Shown here: in pieces, positions 34,983 through 44,563 of the stretch | Position numbering within the stretch: the first letter of the stretch is position 1 | How the letters are laid out: every line of letters starts with the position of its first letter | The notes under the pieces: model-generated | Told to the model about the DNA's origin: nothing | Database searches by the model: none | The model's input: the letters and a program-made list of their open reading frames with translations, nothing else | Position numbers and translations under genes: made by a program | Assembly: GCF_900116425.1 (NCBI RefSeq) | Contig: NZ_FPAS01000002.1 | Span: forward strand, 328,537 to 392,536 | DNA length: 64,000 nt | Source of the DNA: Lishizhenia tianjinensis | GTDB lineage: Bacteria > Bacteroidota > Bacteroidia > Flavobacteriales_D > Crocinitomicaceae | Direction of reading: 5' to 3'

Positions 34983-34998
34983 CTTGAATCCTTGAATA
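34983..34998. repeat. Two CTTGAATN 8-mers after the S23 gene
   Basis: CTTGAATC and CTTGAATA start 5 bases after the stop codon, at the same place where the ten-copy array begins after the remnant at 32282. Confidence 0.9.
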
Positions 34999-35029
34999 AA
35001 AAAAGCCACTCTAATGTAGAATGGCTTTT
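34998..35029. terminator. Bidirectional terminator between S23 gene and polyprenyl synthase
   Basis: GCCACTCT (35005-35012) pairs with AGAATGGC (35018-35025), flanked by A-run and T-run, so it can stop both converging transcripts. In minus orientation all eight pairs form, one as G-U. Confidence 0.85.
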
Positions 35030-35049
35030 ATTTTAATATGTATGTGCGT

Positions 35050-36018
35050 TTAAACTTCTCTGCTCATTAGCATTTTGGCTAGGCCGAGTAGGTTTTCTTT
35101 GTTGGCTGCAGGAACATTAATTTTTTCCATAGCTGTTAAGGCATTTTGGTAGAACTCTTCTTTCTTTTGTTCTGCCATTTCACGCACTCCAATTTCATCG
35201 AAAATAGAACGTACTTGACTCACCTTTTCAGCTAAATCTGTTTCTGTTTCTAATGTCTTTAAAGTACCGTGAGTAGTTTCAGACGCATGTTGGTAGGCAG
35301 ATAGTTGTAAGTAGGTTTTTTTGTTAGCGATAACATCTCCTCCCACTTGTTTTCCAAACTTTTCTGGATCTGCGTACAGATCTAAAATATCGTCTTGGAT
35401 TTGAAAGGCCAAGCCAATGTTCATCCCGAAGTCATAGATGTGTTGTGCGTCTTCTTTACTTGCCTTTGCGATGGTTGCACCCATTTCTAGGGCAGCACCT
35501 AAAAGAACAGAGGTTTTTAAACGTATCATTTCTATGTACTCATCTATGCTCACGTCATCGCGTGTTTCGAAGTCCATATCCATTTGTTGTCCTTCACAAA
35601 CCTCCAAAGCTGTTTTAGAGAAGATCTCTAATAAACGTGGGAGTACATCCACATCGTGTTTTGCCAAGTATTGGTATGCGACTACAAAGAGAGCGTCTCC
35701 AGATAAGATACCTACGTTGGTATCCCATTTTTCATGCACCGTCTGCATCCCTCTACGCAAAGGAGCATCGTCCATGATATCGTCATGAATAAGGGTGAAA
35801 TTGTGGAACAACTCCACGGCAATTGCCGCATTTAATGCTTTGATACCAGGTTCACCAAAAAGGTTGGCACCTAACATCGCCAAAGTTGGTCGTGTTCGCT
35901 TTCCTCCTAAGGTAAGGAAGTACGTTAAAGGATCATATAAGTTGGCGGGTTCTTTAGGAAAGGAAATTTTTTGAATCTCATTCTCTAAAATTCCCTGGTA
36001 TTCTAAAATTGTATTCAT
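35050..36018 (-). CDS. Polyprenyl diphosphate synthase
   Basis: The protein (322 residues) belongs to the trans-isoprenyl diphosphate synthase family. First aspartate-rich motif DDIMDD (in LIHDDIMDDAPLRRG) and second DDILD (in FQIQDDILDLYAD) bind magnesium and the diphosphates, and GGKRTRP binds IPP. Residues before the first DDxxD (ELFHNFT) include bulky aromatics, which would limit chain length, so geranyl/farnesyl/geranylgeranyl products cannot be told apart here. The ATG directly follows the stop of rfbA, indicating co-transcription. Confidence 0.92.
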   Translation of the reverse strand: MNTILEYQGILENEIQKISFPKEPANLYDPLTYFLTLGGKRTRPTLAMLGANLFGEPGIKALNAAIAVELFHNFTLIHDDIMDDAPLRRGMQTVHEKWDTNVGILSGDALFVVAYQYLAKHDVDVLPRLLEIFSKTALEVCEGQQMDMDFETRDDVSIDEYIEMIRLKTSVLLGAALEMGATIAKASKEDAQHIYDFGMNIGLAFQIQDDILDLYADPEKFGKQVGGDVIANKKTYLQLSAYQHASETTHGTLKTLETETDLAEKVSQVRSIFDEIGVREMAEQKKEEFYQNALTAMEKINVPAANKENLLGLAKMLMSREV

Positions 36019-36879
36019 CTAATCTTTTAAGCGCATTAAATAATCACCATAACCACTTTTAATTAAGGGCTGGGCTAACTTTTCCAATTGTGTTCTATCT
36101 ATAAAGCCATTTCTGTAGGCTACTTCTTCTATACATCCGACTTTCAAACCTTGTCTTTCTTCAATTACTTGAACAAATTGACCAGCTTGCATTAAAGAAG
36201 GAAAAGTACCTGTGTCTAACCATGCTGTTCCACGGTTTAATACGGCTACTTTTAGTTTCCCACGACGTAAATACTCCGCATTTACATCTGTGATTTCGTA
36301 TTCCCCACGTGCCGAAGGTTCCAAGTTTTTGGCAATTTCTATGACATCATTATCGTAGAAATACAAACCTGGTACGGCATAATTTGATTTCGGATTTTCG
36401 GGCTTTTCTTCTATAGATACCGCATTCATCTCCTGATCAAATTCAACCACTCCATATCTTCTTGGGTCTGAAACGTGGTAGGCATAAACAACACCTCCAT
36501 CGGGTGAATTGTTCTCTTTTAAAAGTTCATCCATTCCTACACCGTAGAAAATGTTGTCGCCCAAAATTAGAGCGACTTTATCATCTCCAATAAATTCTTC
36601 TCCCAACACAAATGCTTGAGCTAAACCATTGGGTTCTTCTTGTATGGTGTACTGGAAATTACATCCTAACTGACTCCCATCTCCTAATAACTTTTGGAAA
36701 TTGGGCATGTCGTGAGGTGTAGAAATAATCAATATATCTTTAATACCCGCACTCATTAAAATGGAAAGTGGGTAGTAAATCATGGGTTTATCATAGATAG
36801 GCATTAACTGTTTACTAACAGCTAATGTTAAAGGATGCAGTCGAGTACCTGATCCTCCTGCTAAAATAATTCCCTTCAT
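36019..36879 (-). CDS. rfbA: Glucose-1-phosphate thymidylyltransferase
   Basis: The protein (286 residues) starts [18 protein letters not shown], the nucleotide-binding loop, with [19 protein letters not shown] just after, highly typical of RfbA/Rml[16 protein letters not shown] and [14 protein letters not shown] are catalytic or sugar-binding segments. It makes dTDP-glucose, first step to dTDP-rhamnose and other deoxysugars. The rest of the rml set is not in the window. The length is normal. It lies 11 bases downstream of the MMPL gene, possibly one operon. Confidence 0.95.
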   Translation of the reverse strand: MKGIILAGGSGTRLHPLTLAVSKQLMPIYDKPMIYYPLSILMSAGIKDILIISTPHDMPNFQKLLGDGSQLGCNFQYTIQEEPNGLAQAFVLGEEFIGDDKVALILGDNIFYGVGMDELLKENNSPDGGVVYAYHVSDPRRYGVVEFDQEMNAVSIEEKPENPKSNYAVPGLYFYDNDVIEIAKNLEPSARGEYEITDVNAEYLRRGKLKVAVLNRGTAWLDTGTFPSLMQAGQFVQVIEERQGLKVGCIEEVAYRNGFIDRTQLEKLAQPLIKSGYGDYLMRLKD

Positions 36880-36890
36880 AGTTTTGCGGT

Positions 36891-39554
36891 TTAAGTTCTG
36901 TCTAACTCCTTCGAAGGATCATAGTCGATGGCTGTGGTTCTATCTACCTCCAACTCATCTAAGTCTATGTCTGTTTCTTCGTCGTAAATTTGTATATATG
37001 GTTCTTCAAATGCTTTTGTAGAAACGCGTTTTTCTAAGGTTAATAAAAGTGATGGTAGAACGGTAAGGTTCGTAATCATTGCAATTAATAATGTCAATGA
37101 AACCAATAAACCTAAGGCTTGTGTTCCTCCAAATTGAGATAAAGCGAACATAGAGAAACCAAAGAACAACACGATAGAAGTATAGAACATACTTACACCC
37201 GTTTCTTTTAAGGCGTTCATTACACAAAGCTTTAAATCCCATTTGTTGGTTTTCAATTCCATTCTGTATTTGGCTAAGAAGTGAATCGTATCATCTACAG
37301 AAATACCAAAGGCTATACTAAATACTAATATCGTTGATGGCTTAACTGGTATTTGGAAGAAGCCCATAATTCCTGCTGTTGTTAATAGGGGAATGAAGTT
37401 AGGGACTAATGAAATAACTACCATTTTCCAAGATCTAAACAAAAGCGACATTAATACGGCAATAATCAAAATGGCAATCAATAAACTTGTAAGTAGGTTC
37501 TTTACCAAGTATTGCGTTCCTTCTGCTGCAACTACCGAAGTTCCTGTGAAATCTATATCAAAGTACTCTTCATCTATAGCCGCCCTAAGCGCAGTTTTCA
37601 TTTCCACTTTATCATAGTACTCTTTTACCTTTTCCGGGTTCATGTCAAAGGCATATTGTAACTCATCATTCCCCTTTGAAAGGTTAGCGGTTACCCCGTT
37701 GTAAATTGCAGAGTTTTCTAAGATTAGCGTATCTAATACAGCTGTATTTCCTGTTTCGTAGGCAGCGTATAGTCGTTCAAATTCCGCTCGCTCTGGATTT
37801 AAAATAAGGTCAACCTTTTTGCGAATACTATCTACCTTGTCAGCAATTTCGTAAGAACCTAAGTCTCTTACTTGCATACGAATTCTCAAGGTTGTGCGAC
37901 TCGTATCTACTAACTCGCTCAATGAAATATTAGAATTGGCAGATTGAGAGAGATTCATAGAATCCATGTAAGATTTTAATCTACGTTTATCTCTACTGTT
38001 AATGATTTTATATTGACTCGGATTATTACCATAGTAAGCCATGTTAATCACTTTAATCGCATCTATGTAAGAAAGTGACTTAGAGAACAAGCTATCCTTT
38101 GCAAATACTTCTTGAACTTCCTCTACCTTTTTCATCGTAGAAGATTTCAATAATCTTCCTTCGTTTTTATAGTCTACCATAACCTCAAAAGGAATGGCAC
38201 CACCAAAGCTGTTTTGTAAGAAGTTTACGTCTAATAAAATAGGGTCATTACTTGGTAAGTCTCCCGTTAAGTTACCCGTAGCTTCTATACGCGTCATACC
38301 AAAAACACAAAGAGCAACAACAATACCGGTTACCCAGTAAGCTTTCGTTCTACGAGAAGAAACAATGTGAGCCAATTTGGTCATCAACCCTTTGGTGAAA
38401 TCTCTATCTAAGTGAGAAAGGTGTCTGTTCTTCGGCATTTTAGCCAAAGAGAAAACGATAGGAATAATGGTAATAGATAATACGAATACCAATAAGATGT
38501 TTACCGATGCTATAGTACCGAACTCTATTAATTTCTCACTGTTGGTGAAGATGAAAGTAGAGAAACCTAAAGCTGTGGTAAGGTTAGTTAAGAAGGTAGC
38601 GTTACCAATTTTTTGAATAACACGCGATAATGCCTTGGTTTTATTTCCGTGAAGAGAAACTTCTCTATGGAACTTGGTAAGCAGGAAAATACAGTTGGGA
38701 ATTCCAATTACTATCATCAATGGTGGTATCAAGGCCATCATGATAGAAAGCTTAAATCCTAACATTCCTATAAGACCTAAAGACCAAATTACAGCGGTAA
38801 ATACCACCAAGTTACAGAACATTACTACTCTAAATGACTTAAAGAAAATGAAGAGTAATAAAGAGGTAACAGCGATGGCTAAGCCAATAAAGATGTACAT
38901 TTCACTCATTACCCTTTTGGCAATAATTACACGAATGTGCGGTAAACCGGCGAAGTGAATTTTACCGAAAACAGGTGTAAGTTCTTCGGCCATTTCTTCG
39001 ACGTGTACAACAACATCACTCTTTTTCGGATTCGCTAAAAAGGCTTCGCTAACTCCTATCATCATTAAAGAAACATGACCATCTTTGGTGTACAACAAGT
39101 CATCGTACAAAGGGTTGCTGCGAATTTCTTCTTTGATTTCTTCTATGGATTTTTCTTGGTAGGTGGTATCTGTAAAAATTTTGTGGGCTTCGAATTTTTG
39201 AGCCTCTGTATTGTTCTCAAGGGTAAACAAACTTGCCTCAGATAGAACAGATTCTATTCCATCAACAGCGGCAATTTTATCTCCTAATTGTTTCCAGAGT
39301 TTGAAGTTCTTTTCTGTATAAAGACTATCGGTTTTAATGGCAACGACCAGTGTTCCACCGTCTTCACCAAACATTTCTTTAAACTTTAAGTAAGTGCTTT
39401 GTGCAGGACTCTCTTTCGGGAGCATGTTTCCGTACTTGTTGTCCAATTTTAAGCTCGTAGTCGCAAAATAACCCATCACGGCGGTGATTACGAACAATAT
39501 TGACAAGATTAAGAAACGATTTCTTAAGATTAATTGAGAAAGTTTAAACCACAT
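36891..39554 (-). CDS. MMPL/RND-superfamily membrane exporter
   Basis: The protein (887 residues) has the RND layout: membrane helix 1 ([19 protein letters not shown]), a periplasmic loop, helices 2-6 (about 215-380, with [16 protein letters not shown] and [14 protein letters not shown]), a second half starting near 405, a long periplasmic loop, and helices to about 850 ([15 protein letters not shown], the helix with the proton-relay acidic residues). Length and lack of a third-domain docking loop point to the MMPL/HpnN-like group that exports lipids or other hydrophobic molecules. Its neighbours make isoprenoid and sugar precursors, which fits surface assembly; the cargo is unknown. Confidence 0.88.
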   Translation of the reverse strand: MWFKLSQLILRNRFLILSILFVITAVMGYFATTSLKLDNKYGNMLPKESPAQSTYLKFKEMFGEDGGTLVVAIKTDSLYTEKNFKLWKQLGDKIAAVDGIESVLSEASLFTLENNTEAQKFEAHKIFTDTTYQEKSIEEIKEEIRSNPLYDDLLYTKDGHVSLMMIGVSEAFLANPKKSDVVVHVEEMAEELTPVFGKIHFAGLPHIRVIIAKRVMSEMYIFIGLAIAVTSLLLFIFFKSFRVVMFCNLVVFTAVIWSLGLIGMLGFKLSIMMALIPPLMIVIGIPNCIFLLTKFHREVSLHGNKTKALSRVIQKIGNATFLTNLTTALGFSTFIFTNSEKLIEFGTIASVNILLVFVLSITIIPIVFSLAKMPKNRHLSHLDRDFTKGLMTKLAHIVSSRRTKAYWVTGIVVALCVFGMTRIEATGNLTGDLPSNDPILLDVNFLQNSFGGAIPFEVMVDYKNEGRLLKSSTMKKVEEVQEVFAKDSLFSKSLSYIDAIKVINMAYYGNNPSQYKIINSRDKRRLKSYMDSMNLSQSANSNISLSELVDTSRTTLRIRMQVRDLGSYEIADKVDSIRKKVDLILNPERAEFERLYAAYETGNTAVLDTLILENSAIYNGVTANLSKGNDELQYAFDMNPEKVKEYYDKVEMKTALRAAIDEEYFDIDFTGTSVVAAEGTQYLVKNLLTSLLIAILIIAVLMSLLFRSWKMVVISLVPNFIPLLTTAGIMGFFQIPVKPSTILVFSIAFGISVDDTIHFLAKYRMELKTNKWDLKLCVMNALKETGVSMFYTSIVLFFGFSMFALSQFGGTQALGLLVSLTLLIAMITNLTVLPSLLLTLEKRVSTKAFEEPYIQIYDEETDIDLDELEVDRTTAIDYDPSKELDRT

Positions 39555-39652
39555 CCAAATTCAAAATTTAAAACGAACAAAGGTAAATAAATAAAGCTAA
39601 ACCGAAAGAAATCAAGCCTTCCATATTTCATGAATCTGAACGATATGTCCTT

Positions 39653-39865
39653 TTATTGTTGACCTTTTGAAATTTGAATCTGTTTTTTTCTACGGGTATT
39701 AAATCTAAAAATGAATAGGTAAAACAGTACTACCAAAAGGAAAACAGAAATGGAAAAAAGGATGAAATACTTTAACTCAACGTTCAATTTTAAACTTAGT
39801 AGCAGAACATTTATCACACCCAAGGTAAGGATAAATGCGAGGAGAAATTTTTTACTTTTCTTCAT
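39653..39865 (-). CDS. Small two-helix membrane protein
   Basis: This 70-residue protein has two hydrophobic segments (FLLAFILTLGVINVLLLSL and ILFSISVFLLVVLFYLFIF) and a basic, glutamine-rich tail (RRKKQIQISKGQQ). AAGAAG lies just before the ATG. Not recognised. It lies between the MMPL gene and the divergent dehydrogenase; codon use looks natural. Confidence 0.55.
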   Translation of the reverse strand: MKKSKKFLLAFILTLGVINVLLLSLKLNVELKYFILFSISVFLLVVLFYLFIFRFNTRRKKQIQISKGQQ

Positions 39866-40026
39866 ACATCTTCTTATACATCTGGTTTGTTTCCGTTTTG
39901 TAAGTCGTTAAACGAGATGTGTTTAGGGTCTAAGTTAAACAAAAAAAGAGAAATTAAAAATGAAAAAATAAGCAAGGAGACGAATTGTTGATGACAGGAG
40001 TGCGGTAAAAAGCTGCTGGCTTTTTC

Positions 40027-40034
40027 TAACTTTG
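40027..40034 (+). promoter_or_regulatory. -7 promoter box for the dehydrogenase gene
   Basis: TAACTTTG fits the TAnnTTTG box and lies 50 bases before the ATG at 40084. No convincing TTG is found at the -33 distance. Confidence 0.4.
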
Positions 40035-40083
40035 TTTGCAGAAACAGGTGGTTTGTTTCTTCGTTATTATTTCTTGATTCATT

Positions 40084-41025
40084 ATGACAAAAAAAGTTGT
40101 TTTTATAGATACGGTTCATCCCGTTTTATGGGAGAGGTTAAGCGAGGCTGGTTACACTTGTGTGGATGCAACAAATTTGAAAAAAGAAGAATGTGTCGCA
40201 CAGGTTACCGATGCAACCGGACTTGTAATTCGTTCTCGTTTCCCTATGGACGAAGAATTTTTGAGTCATGCTAAAACCTTGAAATTCATTGCCCGATCTG
40301 GAGCAGGTATGGAGAACATAGATATTCCTTATTGTGAAAAGAGAGGAATAGTATTGCACAATGCACCTGAAGGCAATAGAAATGCTGTTGCCGAGCATGC
40401 TTTAGGGATGCTTTTGGCCTTGTTCAATAATTTGAAGAAAGGAGATTCAGAAATTCGCGCTGGGGTTTGGGATAGAGAAGGCAACCGAGGAGTAGAATTG
40501 GACGGAAAAACAGTTGGGATTATAGGTTATGGAAATAATGGAGCTGCATTTGCCAAGAAATTAAGAGGTTTTGATGTAGAGGTTTTGGCCTATGACAAAT
40601 ACAAAACAGGATTTGGAGATGCCTTCGTAAAAGTAAGTTCATTGGCGGAGATACAACAGAAGGCCGATGTATTGAGTTTGCACATTCCTCAAAATGAGGA
40701 AACCAAGTTTTGGATGGATACACCTTTTTTTAATGCCTTCCAAAAAGCTTTTTATTTGATTAATCTTTCTCGTGGTAAGATAGTAAAAACCTCTGGCCTT
40801 AGAAAAGCACTCAATGAAGGTAAAATTCTTGGCGCTTGTTTGGATGTGTTGGAATATGAAAAGGCATCCTTTGAGAATATTTTCTCGGGTGAAATGCCAG
40901 ATGATTTTAAGTTTTTATTGAATAGTGATAAAGTTTTGCTCTCACCACATGTTGGAGGTTGGACACACGAAAGCTACTTTAAATTGAGCGATGTTTTGGC
41001 AGATAAGATACTTGCTCAAGGGTAG
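40084..41025 (+). CDS. D-isomer-specific 2-hydroxyacid dehydrogenase
   Basis: This 313-residue protein has VGIIGYGNNGAAFAKKL (about 145-161), an NAD-binding motif in which the usual third glycine is Asn. INLSRGKIV has the catalytic Arg, and LLSPHVGGWTHES the catalytic His; the intermediate Glu is in the expected segment (LDVLEYEK). The group includes phosphoglycerate dehydrogenase, which is usually longer with an ACT domain; that domain is absent here. So it may be a serine-pathway or a general 2-ketoacid reductase. Monocistronic, followed by a repeat island. Confidence 0.88.
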   Translation: MTKKVVFIDTVHPVLWERLSEAGYTCVDATNLKKEECVAQVTDATGLVIRSRFPMDEEFLSHAKTLKFIARSGAGMENIDIPYCEKRGIVLHNAPEGNRNAVAEHALGMLLALFNNLKKGDSEIRAGVWDREGNRGVELDGKTVGIIGYGNNGAAFAKKLRGFDVEVLAYDKYKTGFGDAFVKVSSLAEIQQKADVLSLHIPQNEETKFWMDTPFFNAFQKAFYLINLSRGKIVKTSGLRKALNEGKILGACLDVLEYEKASFENIFSGEMPDDFKFLLNSDKVLLSPHVGGWTHESYFKLSDVLADKILAQG

Positions 41026-41041
41026 GGTGGAGTGATTTAAA

Positions 41042-41116
41042 AATTCAAGGATTTAAGAATTCAATGATTCAACGATTCAAGAATTCAATGATTTGAAAGA
41101 TTTGAAAATTTGAGGG
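41042..41116. repeat. Mixed 8-mer/9-mer array after the dehydrogenase gene
   Basis: ATTCAAGG, ATTTAAGA, ATTCAATG, ATTCAACG, ATTCAAGA and ATTCAATG are followed by three ATTTGANNN 9-mers. The gap also holds a second copy of the CTTTGTGGTTAAAACC block (about 41183-41238), which matches 23526-23580. Confidence 0.9.
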
Positions 41117-41243
41117 ATTTTTCTCGGGGCTCGAGAAGCTGTTATCTATTGTTTGTTGAATTTAGAATTACTCCGCGGGCTCTGCGAAAATCTTTGTGCG
41201 CTTTGTGGTTAAAACCACAGCATGATTCTCTTGCTCAATACTG

Positions 41244-42020
41244 TTATAGCGTAGATTCAACAAACTTAGTCAACTCAATAAACTCATCAACACTTAATTG
41301 TTCCGGACGTTTGGTGAGCAATTCGTGGTCAACATCTTTGCCTTTAATCCATTGTTTTACACCATTGCGTATGGTTTTCCTTCTTTGGTTAAAGGTAGCT
41401 TTTACAATTTGGAAGAATAAATTTTCATCACATTCCAGTGATTGGCGTTCATTTCTTACACAACGAATAACACCAGATTTTACTTTCGGTGGTGGGTTAA
41501 ACACATGTTCGTCTACTGTAAAGCAATAGTCTATATCATAATACGCTTGCAAGAGCACAGAAAGAATACCATAAGCTTTGCTACCAGGCTTCTCTGCAAC
41601 TCTAACCGCTACTTCTTTTTGGAACATTCCCATGATTTCTGGGATTTGGTTCCTGTACTCTAAACATTTGAAAAGAATTTGAGAGGAGATGTTGTACGGG
41701 AAATTTCCTACTACACCAAAAGGTTGGTCGCCCATCACCTCTTTCAAATCTGTTTTAAGAAAGTCTTTGTCGTAAATTCTCTCTCCAAGGGCCGCAAAGT
41801 TTTCTTCCAAGTAACGGATAGACTCTAAATCTATATCCATTACGTGTACTTCTAAATCTCCACGTTGTAAGAGGAATTCTGTTAAAGCCCCCATACCCGG
41901 ACCAATTTCCAAGACGCGTGTGCATGCTTGGTGTTTCTGGTATTGGTCAGAAATTTTTCTACAGATGTTCTTATCCGTTAAAAAGTGTTGTCCGAGATGT
42001 TTTTTTGCTTTAACTGACAT
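41244..42020 (-). CDS. rsmA: 16S rRNA dimethyladenosine transferase
   Basis: KsgA/RsmA (258 residues): AKKHLGQHFLTDKNI at the N-terminus, SAM motif LEIGPGMGALTE (about 37-48), an acidic MDIDLES after beta-2, and catalytic NFPYNISSQI (NLPYN variant) near 107. It dimethylates A1518/A1519 of 16S rRNA late in small-subunit assembly. A small DUF4286 gene lies 5 bases upstream in the same operon. The length is normal. Confidence 0.96.
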   Translation of the reverse strand: MSVKAKKHLGQHFLTDKNICRKISDQYQKHQACTRVLEIGPGMGALTEFLLQRGDLEVHVMDIDLESIRYLEENFAALGERIYDKDFLKTDLKEVMGDQPFGVVGNFPYNISSQILFKCLEYRNQIPEIMGMFQKEVAVRVAEKPGSKAYGILSVLLQAYYDIDYCFTVDEHVFNPPPKVKSGVIRCVRNERQSLECDENLFFQIVKATFNQRRKTIRNGVKQWIKGKDVDHELLTKRPEQLSVDEFIELTKFVESTL

Positions 42021-42025
42021 ATATA

Positions 42026-42340
42026 CTAGCGCTTAAATTCTTCAATTACGTTTAAGATAGTTCTAAACGCGGCAAATTTACCACCGAACAATTCTGTGTG
42101 TTCTTGTTGAAGAACGATTGCATGTTCTTTTTGATATTCTTCGTAAAGATCAACCGTTGGTGCAAAGTAAGTGATGGCATAAGTAACTCCACCTTCTTCT
42201 TCGCCATTTACGCGAGATAAACGTGCCTCTTTAAAACATCCCGTGTTCAAAACATCGTTGATGTGTTTCTGACGCATCCAGTTTAACCAGTTTTCTTCTA
42301 TGCTGGCATCTATGCTTACCGTTACATTGTATAAAATCAT
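42026..42340 (-). CDS. DUF4286-family protein
   Basis: A 104-residue protein with MILYNVTVSIDASIEENWLNWMRQKHINDVLNTG-type ferredoxin-like alpha/beta pattern (only part quoted from the first helix) and YQKEHAIVLQQEHTELFGGKF at the end. The family is conserved in Bacteroidota next to ksgA and has no known function; its dimeric alpha/beta-barrel look resembles antibiotic-monooxygenase-like folds. A TATTTTTG box (minus strand, 42352-42345) lies so close to the ATG that the transcript could be nearly leaderless. Confidence 0.8.
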   Translation of the reverse strand: MILYNVTVSIDASIEENWLNWMRQKHINDVLNTGCFKEARLSRVNGEEEGGVTYAITYFAPTVDLYEEYQKEHAIVLQQEHTELFGGKFAAFRTILNVIEEFKR

Positions 42341-42628
42341 GCTGCAAAAATAGGGATTCTTCTTCTTTGAATTTAAAAAGTGACAACAAAGCGTAAGGAT
42401 TGTCTTATCGAGGGCTTATAAAGAACGACGATTAACGAAGTGTTTCGTTGTTAAAATTGTTTCTGAGCTCCCTAAATGTGTTATTTAAACGGTTGTTTAT
42501 CCAATGAATAGGGTAATTAGTCAATAAAATTTTCTACCTCTTTCAAACTCTATATATTTGTGTCCTAATAATGCCTTTAGCCATGAATACTTTGAGAAAA
42601 AGATCATGCGCTAAATAAGAATACTTTT

Positions 42629-42967
42629 ATGTCTACTACTCGGTATATACTACCAATTATGGATGGGATAAATCCGTCTAATTTACAAGCTGGTGAAAAT
42701 TTAGTGCAAATTACAGAAACTGCAGAAGGAAATAATTTCTGGGGTGTATGTAGTGTTATGCTACTCGGCGGAGTAAGCTTCATCTTTATTTCTTATGAAG
42801 TAATCACCTTTATAAAAAATTGTGATTGCTTCCGTAAATCAACTACAGAACAACCCGTAGTTCTCAACGTGAGCAAGCAGAAAAATTTATTGCGTACCTT
42901 GGTATTCGGACTTTTACTAGTTTTTACCTGTCTAGCATACATGTTAATTCTCTATTTTATGGGTTAA
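42629..42967 (+). CDS. Small membrane protein of unknown function
   Basis: The protein (112 residues) has two hydrophobic stretches (GVCSVMLLGGVSFIFISYEV, about 39-58, and TLVFGLLLVFTCLAYMLIL, about 91-109), with a short loop containing CDC. Not recognised. A TATATTTG box at 42553-42560 could drive it. A stretch of 288 bases before it has no other gene; AACGAAGTGTTTCGTT near 42438 is a small hairpin. Confidence 0.5.
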   Translation: MSTTRYILPIMDGINPSNLQAGENLVQITETAEGNNFWGVCSVMLLGGVSFIFISYEVITFIKNCDCFRKSTTEQPVVLNVSKQKNLLRTLVFGLLLVFTCLAYMLILYFMG

Positions 42968-43165
42968 TTCGGGTAATGTAAGCGTGCATTTTCAGAAAGT
43001 TTATCACTAGTTCTAGAATCTGACAAACATCCTAACCTGATATATAAATAAGTATCATTAAATTTGCACCTGATTTATTGAGGAAATAAAATTAGGTTCT
43101 CGGCATTTCAATAAACATGGCCGAAGAACTTTCACTTGGTTATAAGTGATTAAGTTGATAGAGAA

Positions 43166-43522
43166 ATGGAAATGAAAGTTCAAGTAGTTAAGTCTAAAAT
43201 TCACAGAGTTAAAGTTACACAAGCCGATTTAAATTACATCGGAAGTATTACTATAGATGAGGACTTAATGGATGCATCTAACCTTATAGAGGGAGAGAAA
43301 GTTCAAATTGTAAACATTAACAATGGTGAACGCATCGAGACTTATGTAATCAAAGGAGATAGAAAATCTGGTGTAATTTGTTTAAATGGACCAGCGGCAC
43401 GTAGAGTAGCTCCTGGAGATTTAGTGATTATTATTGGTTACGCATACATGGATTTTGAGGATGCAAAAAGCTTTAAACCACAACTTTGTTTCCCCAATGA
43501 AGAAACCAATATGCTAGACTAA
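43166..43522 (+). CDS. panD: Aspartate 1-decarboxylase precursor
   Basis: PanD, 118 residues from this ATG. The chain cleaves itself between Gly and Ser in YIGSITID to make the pyruvoyl cofactor; with the ATG at 43172 (third codon) this pair becomes G24/S25, exactly the E. coli numbering, so the second ATG may be the real start. Later [20 protein letters not shown] is the family's core. It makes beta-alanine for pantothenate/CoA. A TAAATTTG box lies at 43059. The next gene begins 12 bases downstream. Confidence 0.95.
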   Translation: MEMKVQVVKSKIHRVKVTQADLNYIGSITIDEDLMDASNLIEGEKVQIVNINNGERIETYVIKGDRKSGVICLNGPAARRVAPGDLVIIIGYAYMDFEDAKSFKPQLCFPNEETNMLD

Positions 43523-43534
43523 AACTTCAACCAT

Positions 43535-44563
43535 TTGAAAAAATCTATAACCCAAATTATTAAAGTAGTTCTTCCCTTGCTTATAGGTATTTACCTGATG
43601 TGGTATTTCTATGATGCGATGGACGAGCAAGCAAAAGCACAGTTTTATCGCGTAATAGAAGAAGCCGATTATTTCTGGATTATACTTTCCCTCTTTTTTG
43701 GGATAGCCAGTCACTTATCTAGAGCCTGGAGACAGAAATATTTGCTAGAGCCTATAGGATATACAACGAAGTTTTCAAACAGGTACCATTCCATGATGAT
43801 AGGGTATCTGATTAATCTACTCATCCCAAGGGCGGGTGAGGCGGCTAGAGCTGGAGCTTTGTATTCCAGTGAAAACGTACCCTTTTCCAAAACCTTTGGG
43901 GCCATCATAGCTGAACGTGTATTTGATTTAGTAATGTTGGGTATCGTAGTGTTAATTACCCTCAGTATTAGTGGAGATGAGTTAATGATCATTAAAAACA
44001 GTATCGTTAACCCACCGGTGGCTGAAGGAGAAAAAGGCTTTCCATGGATGATGGTATTGGGTGGTGCTGCGCTACTTGGATTACTCGTATTTGTTGTCTT
44101 GTGGTTTAAGAATGAGAAGTTTAAAAACAAGTTTGTGAACTTTGTAAAGGAAGTAATCACTGGTGTTTTTGGAATCTTTAAATCGAAGAACCCGGGTGCT
44201 TTCATCTTGCACACTTTACTGATTTGGATCAATTACATTGTATTCTTTGCTATCTGTTTTTATGCTTTGCCAGAAACCAGTAACTTTCCTATGAGTGGAT
44301 TGCTTATAGGTTTTATTGCAGGTACTGTTGGGATAGCTTTTACAAATGGTGGAATTGGAGCATATCCATTGTTAGTCGGAATAGTAGTGAATTTTTATTT
44401 AGGTCAACAACTCGGTGATAGTGCCAAAGGTGTTGGGGAGGCTTTAGGTATGTTGATTTGGAGTTCGCAGACCTTAATGATGATCATCCTAGGATTAATT
44501 TCCTTCATTATAATACCCAGAAAATTTAAAAAAGTAGAACAAGATGCTAGAAATGAAAGATAG
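43535..44563 (+). CDS. Flippase-like membrane protein, LPG_synthase_TM family
   Basis: This 342-residue protein has about eight membrane helices and no soluble domain. The AWRQKYLL segment, SYHSMMIGYLINLLIPRAGEAARA-type region (helix with PRxGE, about 90-103) and FTNGGIGAYPLLVG match the UPF0104/AglD family, also found as the flippase half of MprF. The start is TTG, 12 bases after panD; no ATG is near. It probably translocates a lipid; substrate unknown. It overlaps the next gene by 20 bases. Confidence 0.85.
   Translation: MKKSITQIIKVVLPLLIGIYLMWYFYDAMDEQAKAQFYRVIEEADYFWIILSLFFGIASHLSRAWRQKYLLEPIGYTTKFSNRYHSMMIGYLINLLIPRAGEAARAGALYSSENVPFSKTFGAIIAERVFDLVMLGIVVLITLSISGDELMIIKNSIVNPPVAEGEKGFPWMMVLGGAALLGLLVFVVLWFKNEKFKNKFVNFVKEVITGVFGIFKSKNPGAFILHTLLIWINYIVFFAICFYALPETSNFPMSGLLIGFIAGTVGIAFTNGGIGAYPLLVGIVVNFYLGQQLGDSAKGVGEALGMLIWSSQTLMMIILGLISFIIIPRKFKKVEQDARNER

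Noticed and set aside
39874-40119. 81-codon minus-strand frame between small membrane protein and dehydrogenase
   Set aside because: Its first half overlaps the dehydrogenase start and promoter box. A shorter peptide starting at a TTG near 39975 (LLIFSFLISLFLF, then NLDPKHISFND) is possible but has no independent support.
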